Below, one piece after another: positions 17,601-20,811 of a DNA stretch of 20,811 nucleotides; the first letter of the stretch is position 1; each line of letters starts with the position of its first letter. The stretch is from Acanthaster planci (lineage: Eukaryota; Echinodermata; Asteroidea; Valvatida; Acanthasteridae), in contig NW_019091410.1 of NCBI RefSeq assembly GCF_001949145.1, positions 1,419,773-1,440,583 of the forward strand, in the 5' to 3' direction. A model generated the notes under the pieces. That model was not told the origin of the DNA. It did not search any database and worked only from the letters and a program-made list of their open reading frames with translations. The position numbers were made by a program, and so were the translations under genes.

Positions 17601-20187
17601 CTGGTGTCAACGCCTCAGACAAGCTGTGGCCGGAACTTTGCACAATTCTGAAGACTGACAGGGACATGTATGTGCTGGAGAAGCACACCAATAACATTTC
17701 CCTGCCTACCGAGTTGGCCCTCCAAGAAGCAGCCTGTCAGATACTACAGGAAATACAAACACAAAGGTAGCATGATTATTAAAGCTGGTCCATAGCGAAC
17801 TATTGCATGATTTACCAGTGATGCTCAGGGATCATCTTAAAAAGCTATTCCAGCGACCAGAATTAGAAGCCATCACCGTAGCCCCATCCAGTTCACATGA
17901 AGTTGCTACGCAAATGGTATATTGCTGTCGGACCAATGGGGCGTTGTGACTTGCCAAAATGCACATATGCGCGCTCAGGTTAAGACCCCCGCATGTGTGT
18001 GATGACCCTGCAAGAATGGCGTCTCCTCTATATAACCAGACGCCTGTTTGACTGACTAAATTGTAATCCAGGAAACTGCACATTTGTAAATGGCTTCCTC
18101 GGATGTGCAAGCGTAAGTTAATCACATTGAAAGGTTCCCAGGTTGAAAGGTCAAACTGTTGAAGGGATTTTCCGGGCTGAAATTGCAGAGTAATTGAGAG
18201 CATGTCGTCATGGTAGTGTTCTAAAACAGGGCAGCTCGTGTGCAACTCTTTTGGTTTCAATAAAATTTACATGAACGCTTCTTGTATGATGCTAACACAT
18301 GCAAACTTGATTCCTTGACACAGGACCTCTTCCCTGCCATCCTCAGAGGAAGTGAAGGCATCGCCGACCCTGTTGAACGTCAACAAAGTCCAATACCAAG
18401 TCGACCACGCGTTCACTACAGACACTGATTCTGTTGGAGAGGTGAGTTCTCTATAAATGTTTGAGAGCAATAAAAACCAATGAAAGATTGGGTTTTATAT
18501 GTGACGTTAACCCTAACCCTCCTCAATCCTCCAAAATCCTTCGGGTGGTTTTGAAGGATTTTGGAGGATTGAGGGTGAATGGCAAAAGTGCATGGCTGAT
18601 TGCGAAGGATGTCATGCATGAAGGTTGTGGGTTAGACCTTGTGTTGTTCTTGCTTAGTCATGCATTAATCAGCCCGATATTCCTTTTGAATCAACCGCAC
18701 TGCTCAAGAATGCCATTTGCACTGCCTCAACATAATGACAGGAATTGCCAGAGGATTTTGAAGGATTGAGGCAGTAGGCACACCTCCAAGTAACATTTTC
18801 AAGAAATTTTGGAGGATTTGGAAGGATTGAGGGAGAATCCGACTTCCCCCCCCCAAAAAAAAATTGGAGAATTTTGGAGGACTGAGGAGGGTCCCTAGCA
18901 AAAGGGGCCTTGGAGGCTAGGGTGAATATACGTCATAAATTGCTACATTGGGACTCATGGCAAACTAAGATGTCGAAAAATTGACCTGTAAAGGATGTGT
19001 GGAAACTTGTAGCCTTCATATTGATATGTGAAGTAAGCCCAGCAAGTTGAAAATGAACAGTCTAGGGTTGGGGGAACTGCAATCAATTTGTTTCCTTACA
19101 AAGGTCCAAATTGCACCGTAGCGTCTCAGCTGGCCTAATTTTCAACTTAACTTTCACACTGTCAAACAGGTATTTTCCTACCTTTTTGGTTTCTAAGGTA
19201 ATGAGTATTTCAATATTCATGAGCAAAACTGTGATGTAATCTCAAGGAGAAAGCTCAGTGTTACACCGATTTGTACACAATGAAGTCCTGCCTTTTTGTG
19301 GATTTTTCGGGAGTCAGTTCTCTCTTTTTTGCTGAAATATTGTTGTTCATGTGCGTAGCAATAAGCAGGCATCCATCCCTCAGTCAGAAATATTTTCATT
19401 AAGTAAATTCTAGGCTCACAATTTGAAGAGAAACACCTATGCACTGAACCATGTGCCTTCCCAAAATGACTTCCCAGTAACAGCGCCCTCAGTTGTCCAG
19501 GAAACGACGGATAATTTTATGCGTCTAAAAAGGTGCATTTTCAGTTCTTTTAACCAAATAGGAATGTAAAAGCGATTCCATACATTAAAGGGAAGTACAG
19601 AGCTTCAGAAAAATTATCTGTGGCTTCCAATCAGATCAATCCAACATTGAATGTCAAGCTTCGTATGTCATCTCCAGTAAACTGCCAAAATGATTGAGCA
19701 CTCGGAGATTTGTGGACAATTTCTTGAAGAGTTGCTTGGAGTCCAAATTTCTTTCCGTTTGTCTTTTGCTTCTCAGTACTTACTGTCGTTAACGCTAGAT
19801 GAGGAGGAGACAGCAGATGCACAGACATTAAATGATATGAAGGTGGTGGAGCACTCGCAGTCCCCTGTACAAGCTCAGCCAGATCCTGTCGAAGAAGCCC
19901 CTAGCCAGACAGAATTGGCTGTTACCAGTTCAAAGCAGCCTGAAAGCTGCACTGAAGAACCGGTCTTAACCAGTTCAAAGCAGCTTGAAAGTTGCACTGA
20001 AGAACCGCTCTTGACCGGATCTCAGCCAGGCAGCACCACTGCACATCAGCCGGGTGGAACCAGCGTGGAACTAGTCAGGACTGGTTCTTATACCGGCAAT
20101 GCAAAAGAAGAATGCAGCCACTCCGACATAGTCAGACTAAATGAGGCTAGAAAACACAAGGGCAGTAGATCTTGTGCCTTAGTTTGA
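2478..20187 (+). CDS. Macro-like / triple-TIR protein with C-terminal CaaX box (13-exon gene model, introns included in span)
   Basis: I assembled this gene by eye from 13 exons: 2478-2616, 3824-4004, 4955-5069, 8188-8403, 11025-11220, 12376-12535, 13396-13548, 14120-14340, 15640-15776, 16402-16599, 17120-17766, 18324-18441 and 19777-20187. Every junction is GT/AG and phase-compatible, and the total of 2892 nt encodes 963 residues plus stop. Seen: an N-terminal macro-like domain with GDIT at residues 26-29; TIR 1 starting near DFDVYLSFS; TIR 2 starting near QYDVFVSYSH; a divergent TIR 3 starting near KCDVAFSF; a low-complexity tail; and the final residues CALV. No signal peptide or membrane segment is visible, so the protein is probably cytosolic and may be tethered by prenylation. 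Known: TIR domains self-associate for immune signalling or hydrolyse NAD+, and macro domains bind ADP-ribose. Inferred: a role in innate immunity or NAD-derived signalling. Least certain are the exon 7 donor and any 5' UTR exon upstream. Confidence 0.8.
2617..3823 (+). other. Intron 1
   Basis: GT/AG intron of 1207 nt. It is AT-rich, with TACATGTA-type words and a short direct repeat GGATC(T/C)GCTA near 3633-3657. No embedded gene was seen. Confidence 0.75.
3824..4004 (+). CDS. Exon 2: macro-like domain
   Basis: The acceptor TCCTCAG precedes 3824. The split Gly codon joins to give SAFQGDYSPTPTSVIGALL, a Pro/Thr-rich loop placed where a macro domain has its Gly-rich phosphate loop. The rest reads as an alpha/beta segment with conserved-looking LARDKEEDLR, SCWWSRPLP and LLCFE. 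The donor is ACCAAACT|GTGAGG, phase 2, and completes a Leu codon with the first base of exon 3. Base composition is clearly GC-richer than the flanking introns. Confidence 0.85.
4005..4954 (+). other. Intron 2
   Basis: GT/AG intron of 950 nt. A 114-codon minus-strand frame at 4029-4373 has no recognisable domain and is not called as a gene. I noticed nothing else. Confidence 0.75.
4955..5069 (+). CDS. Exon 3: macro-like domain
   Basis: The acceptor TTTCGACAG is followed by a single base completing Leu. The exon then encodes FGSRRPQELVSDVFRCLVPI and ends NNKDGTVITPLLNTGDQ. The pattern of an amphipathic helix followed by a strand and Thr/Gly loop (VITPLLNTGDQ) resembles the C-terminal half of macro domains, where a strand and G-rich loop contact the distal ribose. 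The donor is CCAG|GTAAAA, phase 0. Confidence 0.85.
6413..6461. repeat. Tandem duplication with A/C homopolymers
   Basis: Two copies of an A-run followed by TTGAACCAGCAAGC (the first has one extra T) are separated by a C-run. Replication slippage is the likely origin. Confidence 0.7.
7593..7651. repeat. Short palindromic element, copy 1
   Basis: The ends TTAACCCTAACACTCCTCAA and TGAGGAATGTTAGGGTTA are inverted, around a CACCTGTTGG centre. The element is nearly identical to the copy at 9523-9583. At about 59 bp with no coding capacity, it is a MITE-like or foldback unit. Confidence 0.8.
8188..8403 (+). CDS. Exon 4: end of macro-like domain
   Basis: This exon has exactly 72 codons, phase 0 at both ends. 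The acceptor is CTGTGAAG|GGC and the donor is CCCAAG|GTACAG. It encodes a helix-strand-helix segment (MLKGMVEAAVNWMKAGLP, then LKIVLYCQGKDDEA) and a helical tail ending LTPK. This closes the N-terminal domain just before TIR 1. Reading past the donor stays open to TAA at 8500-8502, so a short read-through isoform with only the macro-like domain is formally possible. Confidence 0.85.
8531..9065. repeat. Degenerate tandem repeat, about five units of 105-155 bp
   Basis: Units begin with GAGAGGCTGNACTGGCAA-like sequence near 8537, 8689, 8820, 8927 and 9045. Each continues with a T-rich tract, a GGATTCCTTCATAAGA-like block, AGCAACTGACC-like sequence and AAGAACCTTAATTCATTACA. Copies have diverged and differ in length. 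A 24-nt direct duplication of the AAGAACCTTAATTC block lies within the first unit (about 8635-8682). Confidence 0.75.
9211..9831. mobile_element. Foldback element with tandem-repeat inverted arms
   Basis: The left arm (9211-9389) is a run of about ten degenerate 16-18-nt units of CAACTCGCCCCCTGGC type. The right arm (about 9732-9831) carries the same units inverted (GGGGGCGAGTTGGCCA). The outer ends are an exact 10-bp inverted repeat, CAGGTCAACT and AGTTGACCTG. The interior holds AT-rich DNA and a copy of the 61-bp palindrome (9523-9583). No transposase frame exists, so this is a non-autonomous foldback-type element. No clear target-site duplication was seen. Confidence 0.75.
9523..9583. repeat. 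Short palindromic element, copy 2 (nested)
   Basis: This 61-bp near-perfect palindrome has outer arms CTTAACCCTAACACTCCTCA and the inverted CTGAGGAGTGTTAGGGTTAAG, with the centre CAACTGTTG itself palindromic. It matches the copy at 7593-7651 and sits inside the 9211-9831 foldback element. Confidence 0.85.
11025..11220 (+). CDS. Exon 5: TIR domain 1, N-terminal half
   Basis: The acceptor is AACCATAG|GAA. The exon encodes EVTIDFDVYLSFSQHD (strand A and box 1 of a TIR domain), a helix, then DIRIFDSRQMMNMDSVWQED (strand B and BB loop) and MHSARVIT (strand C). The order and spacing match TIR folds. The donor ATCACAG|GTAAG is in phase 1 and forms a Val codon with exon 6. No other reading frame gives a domain-like product. 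Confidence 0.9.
11221..12375 (+). other. Intron 5
   Basis: GT/AG intron of 1155 nt splitting TIR 1. It carries one inverted-repeat element (11815-11956). No gene was seen inside. Confidence 0.75.
11815..11956. repeat. Inverted-repeat element with ATCACAAGACC arms
   Basis: The left arm 11815-11850 (GGAGACCATCACAAGACC...) pairs with the right arm 11921-11956 (...GGTCTTGTGATTGTCTCC) with a few mismatches, around 70 nt of interior. The same ATCACAAGACC word recurs at 20771-20811, so it appears to be a dispersed family. Confidence 0.7.
12376..12535 (+). CDS. Exon 6: TIR domain 1, C-terminal half
   Basis: The acceptor is CTATACAG|TC. The exon encodes VLTPNYLQ, then CTACIEQYNIAMCC and LAPFYVKESPLPTYMTQV, the usual strand D to strand E part of a TIR domain. 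In catalytic TIRs a Glu sits in the helix after this loop (pattern W/x-C-x-x-E-L/Y). By alignment on the YN pair, this domain has Gln297 there, with Glu296 one residue earlier. The donor TTGCAG|GTAAAA is in phase 2, and a minisatellite begins about 15 bases beyond it. Confidence 0.88.
12536..13395 (+). other. Intron 6, almost entirely minisatellite
   Basis: GT/AG intron of 860 nt between TIR 1 and the linker exon. About 90 percent of it is the tandem array at 12551-13338. Confidence 0.8.
12551..13338. repeat. Higher-order minisatellite, 15 copies of a 40-bp module
   Basis: The module core GGTTA(T/G)GCAG(G/C)ATTTCA occurs 15 times. Modules of 40 nt are joined by CCCTAGTGAACCCAGCAA-type spacers. 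Groups of three, three, two, one, two, two and two modules are each headed by a longer spacer with TTAACCATGCTGGACC, preceded from the second group on by GGGTTAGGGTTAACC. The spacer carries telomere-like TTAGGG and the palindrome GTTAAC. Frames through it on both strands are by-products of the repeat. Confidence 0.9.
13396..13548 (+). CDS. Exon 7: linker between TIR 1 and TIR 2
   Basis: The acceptor is CATCATTAG|T, completing a Ser codon. The exon encodes a polar stretch (GKDRGPTYKPEELNLYP) followed by a likely amphipathic helix (PGDIVARLQSTLCHIQSVY). The chosen donor TCAAT|GTATTG (phase 2, end 13548) is weak. A second phase-compatible donor, GCCAG|GTTACA (end 13503), would remove 15 residues from the helix. 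The frame hits TGA at 13553-13555, so the exon must end before that. This is the least certain exon. Confidence 0.6.
13549..14119 (+). other. Intron 7
   Basis: GT/AG intron of 571 nt (616 nt if the upstream alternative donor at 13504 is used). Open frames of 93-117 codons on either strand show no domain and overlap the gene's own exon, so they are not called. Confidence 0.6.
14120..14340 (+). CDS. Exon 8: helical linker and TIR domain 2, N-terminal half
   Basis: The acceptor is CCTTCACAG|A. The exon begins with a helix (SSVTERIGEACHQVVISLSV). TIR 2 then starts at SLQYDVFVSYSHADSERANH, followed by LRLFFDIQELKT (strand B and start of the BB loop). The box-1 sequence YDVFVSYSH is very close to the animal TIR consensus. 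The donor is AAAACAG|GTATGA, phase 1. Confidence 0.9.
14812..15297. mobile_element. TTAA-flanked MITE-like element (478 bp)
   Basis: The element starts AGAGCAACTTAAAGGAAAAC and ends with the near-exact inverse (GTTTTCCTTTGAGTTGCTCT). TTAA lies directly outside both ends (14812-14815 and 15294-15297). Terminal inverted repeats extend about 55 bp with few mismatches. Weaker inverted pairing continues inward, and the core GTAGTGGATAAACCCTT (about 14999-15015) is inverted at about 15070-15088. No protein is encoded. TTAA target duplication is typical of piggyBac-type transposition; assignment to that superfamily is inference. Confidence 0.8.
15414..15539. repeat. Hairpin element with about 48-bp arms
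   Basis: The left arm (15414-15461, GGGGCTTTGCGTGGTAGCCA...) is the inverse of the right arm (15491-15539, ...TGGCTGCCATGCAAAGCCTC) with about 8 mismatches or small gaps, around a roughly 30-nt loop. It is non-coding and MITE-like. Confidence 0.8.
15640..15776 (+). CDS. Exon 9: TIR domain 2, core with candidate catalytic Glu
   Basis: The acceptor is CCATTGACAG|GT, completing Gly. The exon encodes GSAWQRTLYHSIDGTRVMLA (BB loop, helix B, strand C) and SNKYLSSAVCQEEYNLALAK. The motif CQEEYN places Glu495 where NAD+-cleaving TIR domains have their catalytic Glu, so this is the best catalytic candidate of the three domains. The donor is TCACAG|GTAAGC, phase 0 and close to the consensus. Confidence 0.92.
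15777..16401 (+). other. Intron 9
   Basis: GT/AG intron of 625 nt. I see no repeat or gene in it. Confidence 0.75.
16402..16599 (+). CDS. Exon 10: TIR domain 2, C-terminal part
   Basis: The acceptor is CCGTTCAG|TCG, and the exon has 66 codons, phase 0 at both ends. It encodes SSSLKLVPVCIEDIYGVAAE, the TIR strand D/E region with its PV pair, then a helix (FQAAVDATCTAVVDWLADKD) that closes the domain. The donor is GATAAG|GTATGT. The exon is GC-richer than its flanks. Confidence 0.9.
16600..17119 (+). other. Intron 10
   Basis: GT/AG intron of 520 nt between TIR 2 and TIR 3. I see no repeat or gene in it. Confidence 0.75.
17120..17766 (+). CDS. Exon 11: linker and divergent TIR-like domain 3
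   Basis: This is the largest exon. The acceptor is TTCATTCCAG|AAT. A 55-residue charged linker is followed by KCDVAFSFAEEDEKYAQHLA, a box-1-like strand and helix, then VVAFLSPHYTHCSEKCEEFN and RILFPVHLHVLP, which follow the TIR strand C/D/E order. The BB region (VKMKATSDHERLALMDQ) lacks the acidic strand-B end seen in domains 1 and 2, so this copy may be non-enzymatic although Glu697 aligns with the catalytic position. A helix (ALQEAACQILQEIQTQ) follows. The donor AAAG|GTAGCA is in phase 2. If unspliced, the next in-frame codon after Arg is TAG (17768-17770). Confidence 0.88.
17767..18323 (+). other. Intron 11, with possible alternative 3' end
   Basis: GT/AG intron of 557 nt. If retained, translation ends at the TAG at 17768-17770, and an ATTAAA hexamer follows at 17778-17783. 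A 142-codon minus-strand frame (17832-18260) has no recognisable domain. Confidence 0.65.
18324..18441 (+). CDS. Exon 12: low-complexity tail
   Basis: The acceptor is TTGACACAG|G, whose first base completes the Arg codon left open by exon 11. The exon then reads TSSLPSSEEVKASPTLLNVN and ends DHAFTTDTDSVGE. The donor is GGAGAG|GTGAGT, a near-perfect match, phase 0. No domain is recognised; the composition suggests a disordered region. Of the three frames, this is the one that keeps phase on both sides. Confidence 0.8.
18442..19776 (+). other. Intron 12
   Basis: GT/AG intron of 1335 nt. The first part contains a cluster of GGATTTTGGAGGATTGAGG-type repeats (18506-18900). The rest appears unique and non-coding. 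Confidence 0.7.
18506..18900. repeat. Cluster of CCTCAATCCT / GGATTGAGG palindromic repeats
   Basis: The left end GTTAACCCTAACCCTCCTCA leads into a perfect 22-bp inverted repeat (18521-18542 with 18553-18574). Further degenerate GGATTTTGGAGGATTGAGG copies follow near 18752, 18811 and 18868, the last running into GGACTGAGGAGGGTCCCTAG. The ends resemble the palindromic elements at 7593 and 9523, so this may be a larger, internally amplified relative. Confidence 0.7.
19777..20187 (+). CDS. Exon 13: acidic repeat tail, basic end, CaaX box and stop
   Basis: The acceptor is TTGCTTCTCAG|TAC, phase 0. The exon encodes 136 residues with an acidic start (TLDEEETADAQ). A 45-nt (15-residue) tandem repeat follows (TSSKQxESCTEEPxL, two full copies plus the start of a third, from about 19924). 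Next is a Gly/Ser/Thr stretch, then a basic segment (NEARKHKGSRS), and the chain ends Cys-Ala-Leu-Val before TGA. The last four residues fit C-a-a-X. The tail looks disordered and could act as a linker to a lipidated end. Confidence 0.85.
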   Translation, partial: YLLSLTLDEEETADAQTLNDMKVVEHSQSPVQAQPDPVEEAPSQTELAVTSSKQPESCTEEPVLTSSKQLESCTEEPLLTGSQPGSTTAHQPGGTSVELVRTGSYTGNAKEECSHSDIVRLNEARKHKGSRSCALV

Positions 20188-20770
20188 GACATTAACCTTT
20201 GACCCCTACCATGTTGCAGTTAATTAAATTTTTTGTTAGAACACAAAGAAACTCAAATTTACCGGTAAGACCTATCAGTCGAGTGACTCACCTTTCATAG
20301 ACTGATGTTTTAAAGCTGTGGAAGCATCTTCCAGTGAATGTTTACAGTGGCTGCTACTTGTTAAGATATAATGAATGAAATATTTTCCAAATGTCTCCTG
20401 TTAAGTACATGTATTGATGTACTTTATTCTGGATTATTGTAATCATAAGTGCTGTGATGTAATTTACTAAGAAAAGTGCCCTGAGCCTTACGGACCCTGG
20501 TGGATCCCCCATGACTTTTTATTCCGATGTCGCTGCTGTGCTTTTTTTCTTTTCGTGAGCCGAGGTGTTAGGATTTTTTGAGTAACTCTTGGACACAGAT
20601 TTTGTGAAAATCAAAAATGCTGTTCTTGTGCAGCGTCCATTTTGCCAAGAGAGATCAGCCCACAATGTATACTTTTTCCACTGCCATGTTCAATGCACGC
20701 GCGCTGGCACACGTATGGCTTGGAACTTCCAATGACCGTAACAGCAAAACCCAGTGTTGGAGTCGAGAAC
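20188..20770 (+). other. 3' UTR and downstream flank
   Basis: The sequence after the stop is AT-rich and without coding signs. The only poly(A)-signal-like hexamer seen is ATTAAA at 20223-20228, 35 nt past the stop. No AATAAA was found, so the true 3' end is not fixed. Confidence 0.4.
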
Positions 20771-20811
20771 ATCACAAGACCAGACACAAGACCATGCACA
20801 AGATCATGCAC
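20771..20811. repeat. CACAAGACCA-type repeat at window end
   Basis: ATCACAAGACCAGACACAAG is followed by further CACAAGA units of about 11-12 nt, truncated by the window edge. It shares ATCACAAGACC with the element at 11815-11956. Confidence 0.6.

Noticed and set aside
17832-18260. 142-codon minus-strand frame in intron 11
   Set aside because: No domain-like pattern. It lies antisense within a well-supported intron.
2478-20187. Prokaryotic Thoeris-type operon
   Set aside because: Coding sequence is split by twelve phase-matched GT/AG introns, so the gene is eukaryotic. Similarity to Thoeris is only in the pairing of fold types.
20223-20228. ATTAAA as the gene's poly(A) signal
   Set aside because: It is only 35 nt after the stop and no downstream GU-rich element was clear. 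It is kept as a weak possibility and not called as a terminator.

Overview
The window is animal nuclear DNA. Coding sequence is broken into short exons bounded by GT/AG splice sites, the introns are long and AT-rich, and many small inverted-repeat elements lie between exons. Frequent TACATGTA-type words and the protein families suggest a marine invertebrate, for example amphioxus, hemichordate, echinoderm or mollusc. The sequence alone does not settle the lineage.

One gene can be supported, on the + strand, from an ATG at 2478 to a TGA at 20185-20187. Thirteen exons join with matching reading phase at every junction. Their summed length is 2892 nt, a multiple of three, giving a predicted 963-residue protein. 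In order it has: (1) a macro-domain-like N-terminal domain (exons 1-4, about residues 1-217); (2) TIR domain 1 (exons 5-6, about 218-336); (3) a helical linker (exon 7 and the start of exon 8); (4) TIR domain 2 (exons 8-10, about 420-555); (5) a third, more divergent TIR-like domain (exon 11, about 630-745); (6) a low-complexity acidic and Ser/Thr/Pro tail (exons 12-13) with a 15-residue tandem repeat, ending in a basic stretch and Cys-Ala-Leu-Val, which fits a CaaX prenylation box. TIR domains either scaffold immune signalling or cleave NAD+, and macro domains bind or process ADP-ribose. A membrane-anchored innate-immune or NAD+/ADP-ribose signalling protein is therefore a reasonable inference, but it is untested.

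Layout: 1-2477 is 5' flank containing foldback repeats, a perfect 30-bp-arm palindrome, a nested hairpin element and ATCGAT-rich DNA. 2478-20187 is the gene. Its introns carry a five-copy degenerate tandem repeat (8531-9065), a foldback element whose arms are tandem repeats (9211-9831), a short palindromic element family (7593-7651, 9523-9583, and relatives at 18506-18900), a 15-copy higher-order minisatellite (12551-13338), a TTAA-flanked MITE-like element (14812-15297), and other hairpins. 20188-20811 is 3' UTR or flank and ends in a repeat cut by the window edge. No tRNA, rRNA, CRISPR or prokaryotic features were seen.
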